From: Smallanthus sonchifolius
Taxonomy: Eukaryota; Streptophyta; Magnoliopsida; Asterales; Asteraceae
Direction: 5' to 3'
Assembly (NCBI GenBank): GCA_023525975.1
Contig: CM042030.1
Span: 23,492,350-23,556,349 of the forward strand
DNA: 64,000 nucleotides
Position numbers and translations under genes: made by a program. Shown here piece by piece: positions 9,355-22,056 of this stretch. The notes beneath the pieces were generated by a model that was not told where the DNA came from, ran no database searches, and was given only the letters and a program-made list of their open reading frames with translations. Positions within the stretch are counted from its first letter, which is position 1; every line of letters begins with the position of its first letter.

Positions 9355-12300
9355 AATTCGTGTCATCTTGAACTGGTGTATCCTTAAACAAGGAGGGGTA
9401 TTTTGTTTTCATTTGATCCTCTCGTTCCCATGTATACTCAGGACTACGTTTTGAGTTCCAACGTACTTTAACCAGTTTGATTCGACTCCGTCTCAACCTT
9501 TGAACTTTCCAATCTGTAATCTCAATCGGTTCCTCGATGAAATGAAGTTTCTCATCAATATGAATTTCATATGGCGGTATGATCAAGGTCTCGTCTGACA
9601 AACACTTCTTGAGATTCGATACGTGAAACGTGTCATGTACGTTGTTTAGTTCTTGCGGTAGTTTGAGCTTATAAGCTACCGGACCAACCCTAGCCAGTAT
9701 TTCAAATAGTCCAACGTATCTAGGGTTGAGCTTACCACGGTTACCAAACCTTGCAACGCCTTTCCATGGTGAGAATTTTAACATTACTCGGTCACCAATT
9801 TGAAATTCTAATGGTTTCCGTCTGTTATCAGCATAGTTCTTTTGTCTGTCTCGGGCCACTTTCAGACGGTCCTTAATTTTGAAGATCTTATCAGTGGTTT
9901 CCTGGACAATCTCAGGACCTGTCAAATGTTTGTCACCGACCTCTGCCCAACATAGCGGTGAACGACATTTACGACCATATAAAGCTTCAAACGGAGCTGC
10001 CTTAATGCTTGTGTGGGAGCTGTTATTATAGGAAAACTCCACCAACGGTAAATGAGTATCCCAATTTCCTCCGAAATCAATTACACACGCACGGAGCATA
10101 TCTTCTATTGTTTGGATAGTCCTTTCACTTTGACCGTCCGTTTGTGGATGGTAGGCTGTGCTCATGTCTAGGCGCGTGCCTAGGGATTCTTGTAACGACC
10201 TCCAAATCCTTGACACGAAACGACTATCCCTATCAGAGATAATAGAAACTGGCACTCCGTGTCTTGCCACAATTTCTTTAATGTAGAGTCTTGTAAGTTT
10301 CTATGTCTTGTCGGTTTCTTTAATTGGTAGAAAGTGAGCAGATTTCGTTAAACGGTCGACAATTACCCATATGGTATCATAACCACTGGACGTCTTGGGT
10401 AATTTCGTGATGAAATCCATAGAAATCTGTTCCCATTTCCATTGGGGAATTTCGGGTTGTTGTAACAAGCCAGACGGTTTCTGATGTTCGGCTTTTACTT
10501 TTGAACACGTTAAGCATTTACTGACATATGTGGCAATATCTCCTTTCATATTGGGCCACCAATATAATTCTTTTAGATCCTTATACATCTTATCTGAACC
10601 CGGGTGAATGGAGTACCTGGACTTGTGGGCTTCATCCATAATCAACCCACGTAAGTTACCGTTACTCGGCACCCAAATTCTGTCCATGAAGTAAAACGTA
10701 TCATCTGACTTAGACTCCAATTGTTTGATCATTCCACGTAGTGCTTCATTTTGGATGTTCTTTTCCTTAAGTGTTTCTTGTTGTGCCATTCGGATTTGAG
10801 TAGTAAGACTCGTATGAATTGTTAATCCTAGGGCACGAACACGAAGAGTTTTAACTCGTTCCTTGCGACTTAAGGCGTCTGCTACGACATTGGCTTTCCC
10901 GGGATGGTACTTGATATCACAATCATAGTCGTTTAGTAGTTCTACCCAACGACGTTGTCTCATGTTAAGTTCTTTTTGATCAAAGATATGTTGGAGACTC
11001 TTATGATCAGTAAAAATAGTGCATCTCGTACCATAAAGATAATGTCTCCAAATCTTAAGCGCAAACACAACTGCGCCCAACTCCAAGTCGTGGGTCGTAT
11101 AATTCTTTTCATGCACTTTTAGTTGTCGTGAGGCATATGCGATGACTTTGTCTCTTTGCATTAACACACAACCAAGTCCCTGGTTTGATGCATCGCAGTA
11201 TACGACAAAGTTGTCGATTCCCTCAGGAAGGGATAAGATCGGTGCACTACACAGCTTCTGCTTCAGTAATTGAAAAGCTGACTCTTGCTTGTCACTCCAA
11301 TCAAACTTCTTTTCTTTCTGGGTTAATGTAGTTAAAGGCAGGGCTATTTTTGAAAAATTCTCGATGAATCTTTTGTAATAGCCGGCCAAACCCAAAAATT
11401 GACGCACTTCGGTCGGAGTCTTTGGTGCTTCCCAGTTTTTGATCAGTTCTATCTTAGGTGGATCAACATGAATTCCCTCTTTATTGATGACGTGTCCAAG
11501 AAAATGCACTTCTCGGATTCAAAACTCACACTTAGAGAATTTAGCGTAAAGTTTCTCGTTCCTGAGTAGTTCTAAGATTAATTTCAGATGATGTTCATGA
11601 TCCTCCTTGGTTCGTGAATATATTAATATATCATCAATAAATACTATCACGAATTTATCCAAGTATGGCTTGCACACTCGGTTCATGAGATCCATAAAAA
11701 CAGCTGGCGCGTTCGTCAAACCAAACGGCATAACTAGGAATTCGTAGTGGCCATAACGAGTCCTAAATGCCGTCTTTGGTACATCTTCTTCTTGGATTCT
11801 TAGTTGATGATACCCCGAACGTAGATCGATCTTAGAGTAGAAGCTAGAACCTTGTAGTTGATCAAATAAATCGTCTATTCGAGGAAGTGGATATCGGTTT
11901 TTGATTGTAAGCTTGTTTAATTCTCGGTAATCAATACACATCCTAAAGGTTCCATCCTTTTTCTTTAAGAATAGGACCGGAGCTCCCCAAGGTGAGAAAC
12001 TCGGTCTTATGAAACCTTTATCAAGCAACTCTTGCAGTTGATTAGATAATTCCTGCATCTCGGAAGGTGCTAGTCGATACGGTGACCGCGCAACCGGTGC
12101 AGCTCCAGGTACCAAATCGATTCGGAATTCCACTTGCCTCGGTGATGGTAATCCAGGTAAGTCTTCAGGAAAAACTTCGGGGTAATCCTTAACGATTGGT
12201 ATGTCTTCAAGTCGACGTTCCTCGGGTTTCTTCTCGACGACGTGAGCCAGGAACACGCAATAGCCTTTACGTAGGTACTTACGAGCTTTCATGCAGTTTA

Positions 12301-12680
12301 TCATCCTCAATGTCACTCCACTTTTCTCACCTTGAATCGAAAGAACTTCTCCGTTCGGGAGGGGAATATGAACAATCTTCTCAAAACAAACAATCTCGGC
12401 GTGATTCTTCGACAACAATCCATACCAATAACAACGTCAAAACTTCCTAGGTCAACGGGTAACAGGTCTATACTAAATGTGTGATCTTTCAAACATAGAG
12501 TACAACCCTGAATGACTTCTTCGGTTTTAATTAATTTTCCGTTTGCTAATTCAATTGTATAATTTTGGTCTAGTTTGCTGGACTTAATACAGAGTAGGGA
12601 CCTAAAGTCATTTGACACAAAACTCATATCAGCACCCGTATCGAAAAGTATAGAGGCATAATGATTGTTTATCAGGAACG
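9353..12680 (-). pseudogene. pol: Copy F pol: protease, RT, RNase H, integrase, chromodomain-like tail
   Basis: Domains in order on the minus strand: aspartic protease with DTGAD near 12642-12628; RT with RMCIDYRELNK, the YXDD-equivalent FIDD near 11640 and GLTNAPAVFMDLMNR; RNase H with CDAS, LELGAVVFALKIW, TDHKSL and ADALSRK; integrase with HPGSDKMYKDLK, CLTCSKVKAEHQ, MDFITKLP, ISDRDSRF and GQSER; and a chromodomain-like end KVRWNSKRSPEYTWERED. A one-base loss near 12425 in the GMDW region shifts the frame. TGA at 11519-11521 replaces a Trp position and TAG at 10301-10303 lies within integrase. All catalytic residues are retained, so inactivation is recent. It is expressed as a gag-pol fusion in this family, and no separate pol start is expected. 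Confidence 0.92.
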
Positions 12681-13941
12681 TACCAGTGACAATGTTAGGG
12701 TCCTGGCGTGCGTCGCCAGCTCCCATCACGAACGCTCTTCCTCGGGCCTGATTGTTATTCTGAATATTCAACTTGGGGCAATCTTTCCTGTAGTGCTTCA
12801 GATCTCCACATTCATAGCATCCTTGCTTAATCTTATCGGTGGGGTTGGCATTGAGTCGGCATGTCTGCGCTCGATGTCCAAACTTTCTACACCTTTCACA
12901 TTGAGTGCATTTCCCCACATGGTGATACCCGCACTTATCACACCTCGGTTGGGGGCCAGCATAACCCCTTTTCTCCACAGTGTTAGCAGCAAAAACTTTC
13001 ACAGTCTCCTGTCTCTTATAGGCTTGATTCCTAAATTGGTTATTTGGTTTTCCCACCCATTTCCTCTTTTCTCCTAACTTCCTTTCTTTAGTTTCCTTTT
13101 TCTCGAACAAACCATTACGAACAACATCATCCCTTAGTTTGTAGGCTAAGACTATGGCACTCTTGGCATCCATGGGGTTCGACGAAGTCACCATACTACC
13201 AATTTGGGGTGCAATACCCCACAAGTACCTTTCAACCCTTTTGTACTCTGGCGTGACCATGTGTGGCACCAAGATTGCCAGCTCATTGAACCTGTCAGTG
13301 TAACCAGCCACATCATCCCCTATCATTTGAAGGTTCCACATTTCAGTTTCTATTTTCTGCAATTCATTTTGAGGACAGTACTCCTCGATCATCATGGCCT
13401 TTAGATCATCCCAAGATAGCTAGTAGGTAGTCTGTCTTCCCAAGGTTTTCATCTGAGAATTCCACCAGGTTAATGCTTTGTCAGTAAGTGTGCAAGTGGC
13501 ATATTTCACCATACAGTCAGCTGTGCATTCACTAATATCAATCACAGATTCCATCATCTCAATCCACCTTATCAGGCCTACTGCACCCTCGGTGCCATTG
13601 AAGTTGCGAGGGTTGCAGGATAGAAAGGCCTTATAAGTGCACTTCTTGTTCGAAGCATCTGTAGGGTCACAAGTCAATATTTTAATGATGTTGTTAACTT
13701 AGCTCGTGACTGTGTTACAGAGGTGTTTACACATTCTATTACTTCCAGAACCTCCAGTAGCGCCACTGCCTCCTGCACCTCCTCCGCTACCACTACCATT
13801 TCCTCCGCCGTTATTCCGATTGGCTTCGTACTGTTCCAAGGCGGCGGCTACACGTTGTGATATGAGTTGCTCAACTTCTACGAAAATCGTCGTGTTGTTT
13901 TCACCAGTAGTGTCACGCGGTGCCCTTCTTTTGGGTGCCAT
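12681..13941 (-). pseudogene. gag: Copy F gag
   Basis: Gag forms the cytoplasmic particle that packages element RNA. The start ATG at 13941 lies 170 bp after the PBS, in ATCCATGGC context. The N-terminus MAPKRRAP is followed by a Gly/Ser/Asn-rich low-complexity stretch (residues 45-70). Then comes the capsid-like region (YKAFLSCNPRNFNGTEGAVGLIRW, WWNSQMKTLG, YCPQNELQKIE, ELAILVPHMV). Zinc-knuckle motifs CDKCGYHHVGKC, CERCRKFGHRAQTC and CYECGDLKHYRKDC follow. TAA at 13699-13701 and TAG at 13420-13422 interrupt one otherwise continuous frame that runs on into protease. The gag/protease border is approximate. Confidence 0.9.
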
Positions 13942-14110
13942 GGATCTGAAGTCGAAATGGGGTTAGTGTGTGACGATATTCAGTGTCTACGATATCCGTA
14001 CAATATGATAATAAGTTATGAAATGCATATGCAATGAAAAACGTCTCAGTGATTCATTTAAATTATAGACTAGGTTCGATTTTTAGACTCCTAGTTTGCT
14101 ATAATCAATG

Positions 14111-14122
14111 GCTCTGATACCA
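14111..14122 (-). other. Primer binding site, copy F
   Basis: The minus strand reads TGGTATCAGAGC, three bases after the 5' LTR end. It is complementary to the 3' end of plant initiator tRNA-Met, the usual primer for this class. Confidence 0.9.
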
Positions 14123-14125
14123 ATC

Positions 14126-16422
14126 TGTCACATCCCGCCAAGGCGGAAACGCGAGGTGTAACGTTCATGGTTTCCAAAGCATATAATTATTGCAAACGCA
14201 TACATACAACTGGATACATAAATTAAGTTTAAGGTTTTACAGCCCAAAATAGTAGTTGAAGTTACAAAATATTAAGATTTTGCAAATATGACCCAATACA
14301 TTATGGGTTATACAAGAAAAATCTTCAAAAGTAGTATTCACCATGTATGCATGAACCCTACGTAGTATTACCCTTGTTGCCGCGATTAATTTTCTGAAAA
14401 ACATACTTGAAAATGTCAACACTAGGTTGGTGAATTCACATGTTTTATATATGAATACAATGAGCAAACCAATTGCATGAAAATGATTTTACATATATGA
14501 TAAACAAAACAAGTAATGTTTGACCTATTTGTAAACTAGCTAGGAATACAAATAATATGTACATACATGAGGCATAACCAAACCAAGACCAGGTGTTTTG
14601 CCCCTCACTCGTACCTCACGAGCAATATTAGAACACTATGCAGTCATTTGGCCAGAGGGACCCATGGTTAGCGCGACTAACCATGACCGGGGGTTTCAGA
14701 CCCAATAGTACTATCCATAGATTCCTAGGCTAATCCATAGCTAACGGTTATAAATATGATGGTCAGGGGACTTTATGAGCTTCAAATGTATCAACTCATG
14801 CAAACATAAAGGTCGGGTCTTGTTTTCTTGTTATCATATAAAAATAGTTATAAGTATGTTCTTCCCCCAAATTATACAAAACAGTAAAAAGGGGCCGTGA
14901 AACTCACCTTGAGTTTGTGTATGCTTGCAATGATAATTGTTCTAGTCAAACTTGACTATTCGTACCCTAACTACAAAAAGGGTAATTCGTGTTATGACCG
15001 AATGTCTCATATGCAAATTGTTCACCGACTTAGCAAATCTGATTGCTTTTGTTTAAATATCTTTTTAGTTTTTCAACACTTGTTTCGTTATAAAATAGTT
15101 CTAAGTTACTGCCCCATGGGACTGATGAACAGGTATCGAAACTACCTAGTTTCGATTGAACAAAACAGATGTCGAAACTACCTAGTTTCGATTGAGCAAA
15201 CTGGGTATCGAAACTACCTAGTTTCGATTGGGTAAGAAAGGTATCGAAACTACCTAGTTTCGATTGAGTAATAGGTATCGAAACTACTTAGTTTCGATTG
15301 AACAACAGGTATCGAAATTACTTAGTTTCGATTGAGTAAACAGGTATCAAAACTAGTTAGTTTCGATACTGTTATTTCGTTTTGACAGAATCAGTCCTGC
15401 ATATTTTTATGTTTTAAACTTGAATTCGACACCATTTTCTTGTTATTTTGCTTGTGTTCGTCAACTTGTACGTTTAGCTATGGTTTAAAGAAAATGGTGT
15501 AGATAGTATTGAGTTTTTACCTCTAGACAGAGATGACGATTTTGAGAGAAACAGAGAAGATAGTCTTGAATTCTCTTGGTTAGAAATCCTTGAAAGCTCC
15601 TTATAATACCGAAATATGGTGGATTTTTCCTTAAAACTTGACTTCGACTTGAAGAAAATTGGGGAGATTGCCGTAAGAAAGTGAGAATGATGAAAGGGGG
15701 TTCGTGAGAATGGTGATTGAGGTGGTATGGTTTATATCTGAGTTTTGAAGTCATGAGGTATGGGTTTAAAGATAAAGGATTTGAATGATAGGAAAACAGT
15801 AGTGTGAAAGGGGGGGTCTTCTCTGGCTTCGGCCGAGAAAGTCAAGGGGGTGGGTTGGGTTAATTAATCAAATAATTAGATTTAAGTGTAAATTATTTAA
15901 TTCATTAAGTGTATTAATATTAATTAGAGTTTCAAATGGTAATTTAATTTGGTTTAGGTTTTCCACGGTATTATAAATTTATTAAGTTTATGGCTCGTTA
16001 ACGAAAGATATTGAAATCTTGGATTGTATATTTCGTTGAGGTGATTATTTGTAGGTATAGATACCTAAAGTTGACGCTACCAGGTAATATCTTTGAAAGA
16101 GTTCGTTAGTTTACTTTTACGTATTTTATGTATATTTTAGTCTAAAAATGAATTATTGTCCAACGTAAAGTTCGTGTAATAAATATGTCTAGATATTTTT
16201 CTTGGTTATTTAATTTAATCACTAACGTTCGTATTTAGTCGGGTTATACGGGTATGTGAACCGGTAACTCCTAGAATTACCAAAATGTAAAATGAGACAA
16301 TGTACGATTTTTGTTAGACCTTAATGTCCTTGATTGTGAAATTAAGTAAATCACGAAAACGATTATGATGTAAACTTGTTTATAACATGTACGGATATTG
16401 ACCTGAAATGTCGGGTGTCACA
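14126..16422 (-). mobile_element. 5' LTR of copy F (2297 bp)
   Basis: A complete LTR, TGTGACACCCGAC (from 16422) to GCGGGATGTGACA (at 14126). It contains the palindrome array (15134-15368), donor-like AGAG|GTAAAAAC with the G at 15520, and the CAAC...GTTG module (14417-14429). The acceptor-like TTTTTCAG ends at 14394, for a possible 1127-bp intron. Confidence 0.92.
15134..15368. repeat. Array of 7 palindromes (ATCGAAACTA-type), F 5' LTR
   Basis: Same units and number as in the F 3' LTR at 8031-8263, with scattered substitutions in the arms of the last unit. Confidence 0.9.
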
Positions 16423-18171
16423 TAGGGCATAACAACACATGTTATCCTAATGTAGGGCCTAACAACACATGTTAGCCTGAAGTAATGTATTTGTGTTTGC
16501 ACGTGTATATCATGTATATGTAGCCTTAACAATTAGCATTCAAGCATAAAGCACAAATAAACACATATGATCATATTATTGAATTGTACGTGTGTAATTG
16601 CAAATAGTATTTGAATGTAATCATGTTTCACCCCAAATATGTAAATACGAAAAAAGGGGCTATGTAAACTCACCTTGTAAGTTTAGAGGGTTGAACTTGA
16701 ACTTGTAGTAACTTGGATTCAATGCCTTAAGGATTGCCTAAGTTAAGTTTGTTACGTTAGAAACACGTTATGGATAGTCAAGGGGTTGACAGTGTAATTT
16801 GTTGAAAGTGGTTGTTGTACACTAGAGTGGTTATCATTCCAGAGTAGTACCTCTAACAGAAAAGTTCCCAGGAAAGAGTTGGCCGGATCAGAACCCCGTC
16901 TTTTCCTAGCCAGAACTTTAATGTTTGTCAGATAACTACATACTGGTTTGAAAGTTACTCTATTTGCATACTTAACCAAGTTTAGGGTGAGTTTGGTAAG
17001 CTTGGAAAGTATAAGGGCTAAAGTGAAAATATGAGTTTAGTAAAGATAGAAATAAATTTAATTGAATATTAATTGAATATTAAAGGGTTTTAAAAATAAG
17101 GAGTTTTGGGAAAAACATGATTTTTTTTAAATTGAAAGGAATATAAAGATCAAAACCAAGTTTTTAAATAAAGTTTGAACATGTTTAATTAAAATAAGGC
17201 TTTTGATCTTGGATAGATCTATGATTATAACATAAACATGTTAGGGATCATAGATCTAGATAGTTATGATGAACTTTTAAAAAGAAAAGTATGAACAAGT
17301 AAGAACATAAGAAGAACTTACTTACAATGGAAGGATTTAAACTAGAATCTTCCAAAAGATGAGAAGAACAACCTTTAGTTGCTAGAGAGCCCTAGAGGAT
17401 TGTTGAGGTGTGAAAATGAATGAGGTTTAAGGCTCTATTTATAGGTGAGACTAAGGGACTTATTCGCAAAAATCAATTTGTTGATAAGGACTAGGATTGC
17501 AAAAGGACTAGTATTTAATGCTCATTAATGTTATGTTTGACTCCATAATTCATATTTAAAATTGTTTTTATAAAGTTTATAAAATCTTAAATATGTTACT
17601 TGTTTAGTTACAAATGTTTATAAAAAAATGTCTTTCATTTTTATAAAGACTACAATTTGTGTAAATGGTTTACTAAAATAGATATATGTTTACATATTTA
17701 TTTAAAATTAAATACATACATTTAGAAAATGTAAACTCTTGATTAATGCTCATAAATTTTAAAACTTACAATTTGTATAGATGATTAATTTAATAACATC
17801 AAATACATATATCATATATACATATTTATAATTAGATTCCTATATCTATATAGAACAATATGTAAAAACGTGACTTAAGATGTATAAGTCCTATATCAAA
17901 AGTTGTATAATTGATTTATTTGATATAATCATATAAAAATATATGAATGTACATACATATGTTATATATATAATAGGAGGGTAATACTTAAATGTAAGAT
18001 AAAAAATCTAAATTGATAGATGTTAAAATAATAATTAAAGTGACATATTGTTTTGAACAAGTATGGAGTTCATTAGGAGTGTCGTTACTGTATAAAGTAA
18101 AATAATGTAGTATTAGAAAAATCTTGGATGTTACATTATCCCCAAGTTGATGGAATTTCGTCCCGAAATTC
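16423..18171 (-). mobile_element. LTR and PPT remnant G
   Basis: Minus strand: the hairpin GAATTTCG-GGA-CGAAATTC (18171-18153) and a CTTGGGGATAA polypurine tract precede an LTR start TGTAACATCC at 18135. The LTR runs left to 16423, where copy F abuts. A TATAAATA box is at 17443-17436. AAGGTGAGTTTACATAGCCCC near 16680-16645 resembles the other LTRs. The 3' end is missing. Together with 5714-6325 it could be one LTR split by later events, but the overlap is not good enough to claim that. Confidence 0.6.
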
Positions 18172-18960
18172 AATTGTTTGGAGACTACTGAATCAGAAAG
18201 GAGGTGAGCTTGGATTGTCGGTTTGAGGAGTATAGCTGATGTCAAGGTTTAAGTCTGGTCATCGTGTCAGGCATAGATGGTGGTAGTGGATTTAGTTTGA
18301 ATGAAATTAAGGGGAAAACTGTTGAAGAATATTTTGGATTCTACAGATGGAATGTAATACTTAGAATGGAATTGCTGGGAACTAGATGATCAAGGTTTGT
18401 TGAGATGTAATCGAATATGTTCAAGGATTATCAGTGTATAAAGGATTTCACAAACATTGGCCCCGTCAAACAACATAAAACTTTACGTGGCAAGAATAAC
18501 GCTACTTCTGATTTTATGACAGGAACACTTATATATAGGAAGTACCAGCGGCGTATCCACCATGTCCTTATCCTATCCCATTAGTTTTTGTTACTATGTA
18601 CCACGATAGGTTTCATGTCATAACACACGACAGATTTCACTATGTCTTCCATGCGCTGATCTTTATAATTACGTGTGCACCCGTAATTATCCAAATCGTC
18701 GCATGGTCCACATAGTTTATCCCATTGTGTGTGGGGTCCAGGGGGTAACACTTAATCCGTAACTATTGCTTTCACGTATGTGTTGCTAACGAATAACTAT
18801 GTCCATAGATGCTTGAGTCAATCAAATACTAAAGAGTAATAACGTGTCATAATTTAGGATCCCATAGCATTCCTCGTGTTTGAACAAGAATACGTCAAAC
18901 ACCGAGTAGCTTTCATGGATAAGGTGAATAATCATACCTTGTGTATGATGGACTTAATCA
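18172..18960. other. Degenerate retrotransposon leader-like region
   Basis: No coding region is recognisable. The segment holds the 9-bp stem ATAATTACG/CGTAATTAT with loop TGTGCACC (18665-18690). On the minus strand it is flanked by CATGCG and parallels the leader regions of H (50130-50200) and K (62250-62200). This suggests an internally deleted element between this point and the G LTR. Confidence 0.4.
18665..18690 (-). other. Hairpin with GTGCAC loop, remnant next to G
   Basis: A perfect 9-bp stem ATAATTACG/CGTAATTAT with sense-strand loop GGTGCACA. It is the third occurrence of the H/K leader hairpin, here in decayed sequence. Confidence 0.7.
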
Positions 18961-19895
18961 ATTGTCACAATGTAAACAATCTAGTTCTGTGTATAATGTA
19001 AGCACTCAAGTTCAGGTATGATCTACTGTCATGTACATTGTAAACAAATGGGCTTTATGTATACTGTAAGCAATTTAGTATCAAGTATATTGTAACCAAA
19101 TAAGTTTCATGTATAATGTGAGCAATGTAGTATCATGTGTTTCGCATCATGTACTATCATATATATCGTAAATAAATAAGTTTCATGTATAACGCGAACA
19201 ATTTTAGTATTATGTGTTTAGTATCATGTATAAATGTAGTATCATATATATCGTAAATAAATAAGTTTCATGTATAATGTGAACAATTTTAGTATTATGT
19301 GTTTAGTATCATGTATAAATGTAGTATCATATATATCGTAAATAAATAAGTTTCATATATAATGTGAACAATTTTAGTATTATGTATTTTGTAAATAAAT
19401 ATGCATAATGTAAACAATTTAGTATAACGTATTTTGTAAATAAATAAGTTTTCATGTATAATGTAAACAATTTAGTATCAATAAGTTTTCATGTATAATG
19501 TAAACCATTTAGTATAATGTATTTTGTAAATAAATAAGTTTTCATGTATAATGTAAACAATTTATTATCAATAAGTTTTCATGTATAATGTAAACTATTT
19601 AGTATAATGTATTTTGTAAACAAATAAGTTTTCAGGTATGATGCAAACAATTTAGTATTATATATTTTGTAAATAAACATATATAATGTAAACAATTTAG
19701 TATAATGTATTTTGTAAATAAATAAGTTTTCATGTATAATGTAAACAATTTAGTATAACGTATTTTGTAAATATATAAGTTTTTATGTATAATGTAAACA
19801 ATTTAGTATCAATAAGTTTTCATGTATAATGTATTTTGTAAATAAATAAGTTTTCATGTATAATGTAAACAATTTAGTATCAATAAGTTTTCATC
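18960..19895. repeat. AT-rich irregular minisatellite
   Basis: About 930 bp is built from variants of GTAAATAAATAAGTTTTCATG plus TATAATGTAAACAATTTAGTAT, period roughly 48-55 bp with unit-to-unit indels. There is no coding capacity. It ends exactly at the 5' LTR of element H (19901). Confidence 0.85.
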
Positions 19896-20138
19896 TATAA
19901 TGTGACGCCCAGCATTTCAGGTCAATATCTATATTTCATAAATACACGTTCATAGTATATATTTCCTGAAGGTTCATTTTGACTAAGTAAAGTCAAGGAG
20001 TCTAGCAAAGTAATTTATTTCATGTTTAGTAATTTTTAAGAATTACTAGAAAAGTAAACAGTTATAACCCACAAGATACGGTCGTTGGTGATTAAAAAGA
20101 ATGTTATTCCAGAAAAGTCTAGTGACACGTTTGAGTAT

Positions 20139-20155
20139 AAAAACATAAATATTGG
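20139..20155. repeat. LINE target-site duplication, left copy
   Basis: AAAAACATAAATATTGG is repeated at 28077-28093 after the LINE poly(A). The unoccupied sequence is at 53668-53684. The leading A's merge with the poly(A), so 12-17 bp is certain. Confidence 0.92.
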
Positions 20156-20578
20156 GATGCCACTGTGAAACTCTAGACAATATAGAAACCCTAATGCTCT
20201 CTCTCTAGCCAGGCGATTCTTCTGTTCTTCTTGTGTTCTTCGATTTTGATCTATCTAATCTGTGTAATAGGTCTGTGATTGGTGTTTGATTAGTCAAATA
20301 TCTAATACAGATGATTGATTAATTTTGAAGGACTTTTTCTTTTTTTCTTGTTCATAATCGCTGCCGTAATCTGTTGTTTTCAATCTGATCGGATAGAAGT
20401 GTGGGCTTTTCAGTCCTACTGGTTGGGCAGTAACTTTGAATTACCTGTTATTCTATTCAATTTTGTGAGATTCAATGGGTTAGGGTTTGCTAGAATTAGG
20501 GTTTCTTTAATTTTCGTTCTTGGTTTTGGCTGGTTTTGATCGTATTTTCTGCTGCATGGTTGTTTGTTTCTCTTGATT

Positions 20579-22056
20579 ATGGAGAGAGTTGATGATCCTC
20601 AATCTGTTGATCGTAATCAACTTGGAGGTATTGCTCAGAAAATTCAGAATATTGATGGTAAACTGATTGCTTCATCCAGTATTTTCAAGAACTCGAGTTC
20701 TATTTTGGGGAAAGATTTTGATAATGTCAATTTGAATTTCAAACCCAATGCCGATAAGCTGTTTGATTCTGCTAAAATCATGATTCCTACTTCTATGCCT
20801 ACAAGTGAGTTAGATATCAATGATTATGATTCGTTTAGGAAGTCTCAAGATCAGACGATAAGGGTGAATGATGAGGTTAATCTTGATGCTGATTTTGTGG
20901 ACTCGTATGCCTCCAAATTAAAATCAACCAAAGAGGTTAGGCCTATTAATTTTCGTGTTTTCAATCTGTGGAGGTTATTGATGATGTTGATGTTGTTCTT
21001 CCGAAGGAAGCTGTTCGAGTTGTCAAGGATAAGTATGCAAATACCTTGTATGGTTACTTCTTGGGCAAAAGACTAGCTTTCCCGGTTGTTGAATATTTTG
21101 TGAAGAAGAATTGGCTGAAATTTGGTTTACAAAAATCGATGATGAACGCTAATGGTTTTTTCTTCTTTAAGTTTTCGGATGAAATAGGTATGCATGATGT
21201 GTTAGAGGGTGGTCCTTGGTTAATTAAAAATACTCCTTTTTTACTTAATGTTTGGACTCCTACGACAATCTTGAAGAAGGATGATATCAAGAAGGTAGCT
21301 GTTTGGGTTAAAATACATAATGTTCCCTTGGCTGCTTATTCGGATGATGGCCTAAGTATGCTTGCAACGAAATTAGGGACTCCAAAAATGCTTGATAACT
21401 ATACTTCTCATATGTGCTCGGATTCATGGGGTAGGAGCAGTTTTGCAAGGGCTCTTGTTGAACTTTCAGCTGATAATACATTAAAGGAGGAACTTAAAAT
21501 TGCAATCCCAAGTATTGAGGGGGATGGTCATGTAAAAGAAACTATGAAAGTTGAGTATGAATGGAAGCCCCCGAGATGTGATGCTTGTAAAGTGTTTGGG
21601 CATCTTGATTCGAGCTACCCAAAGTCTGTCAAAGTCATTCAAAAGGCTCCGGAGTTAAAAGATGCTGATGGTTTTGAGTTAGTGAAAGGCAAAAATAAGA
21701 CTAATAATAAGAAGGGTGTTCCGCTTAACAAAGGGAAACCGGTTTTTGTTTACAAACCGGTTGGTAGGAAGGGAGATAATGTTGGTGCCAGTTCTTCTTC
21801 TAGTAAACCTGTAGCTGTTTCTAATCCGTTTGAAGCTCTTAATAAGGTTGGGGAAGATGTTGGTAGTATGAAGGAAGGTTCCTCTTCTGGGCTGACTAGT
21901 GGATCTTTAAAGAAACCTGTTGTTTTAGGAACTGATGACGATGAGGAGGTTAAAAATGTGTATGATGAAACTGCTAAATTTATGGAAGCGGGTGTTCAAT
22001 CCAAAATTTCTTCTGAGGGGGCAAGCACTCCCGGTTCAATGGGTTTTAATGGGTAG
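20579..22056 (+). pseudogene. LINE ORF1 (nucleic-acid-binding protein)
   Basis: ORF1 proteins of plant L1 elements bind element RNA. The ATG at 20579 begins MERVDDPQSVD. After a low-complexity first third comes the DUF4283-type region (LAFPVVEYFVKKNW, FFFFKFSDEIGMHDVLEGGPW, KKVAVWVKIHNVPL, TSHMCSDSWGRSSFARALVE). A CCHC-like knuckle CDACKVFGHLDSSYPK near 21577 has lost its last Cys (Tyr instead). The Ser/Lys/Gly-rich tail ends SMGFNG. A one-base deletion in the TTTT run at 20958-20961 shifts the frame, so only the upstream 130 or so codons would be read correctly. Its stop TAG (22054-22056) overlaps the ORF2 start by 8 nt. The family assignment is known biology; the loss of function is read from the sequence. 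Confidence 0.88.

Larger units (their letters stand above)
7894..16422 (-). mobile_element. Ty3/Gypsy retrotransposon copy F (3' LTR truncated)
   Basis: A minus-strand element with a complete 5' LTR (14126-16422), PBS (14111-14122), gag-pol (13941 down to 9353), hairpin and PPT (9319-9354) and a 3' LTR cut at 7894. The 3' LTR aligns with 14998-16422 at a constant offset of 7104 with no net indel and roughly 25 base differences by eye (about 98 percent identical), so the insertion is fairly recent. The 5-bp flank on the right is TAGGG, and the partner was lost in the left-side truncation. It sits beside or inside the G LTR remnant. Confidence 0.92.

Noticed and set aside
12661..13077. Plus-strand 138-codon frame opposite copy F gag
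   Set aside because: Antisense shadow of the gag/protease coding frame.
5714..18135. A single LTR (5714-6325 plus 16423-18135) split by copy F
   Set aside because: Both pieces resemble the 57057 solo LTR, but they overlap in content, no TSD joins them, and two unrelated breaks lie between, so one origin cannot be shown.
20315..20539. 74-codon frame with hydrophobic residues before LINE ORF1
   Set aside because: Lies in the LINE 5' UTR, TTT-rich, with no conserved motif; ORF1 begins at 20579.
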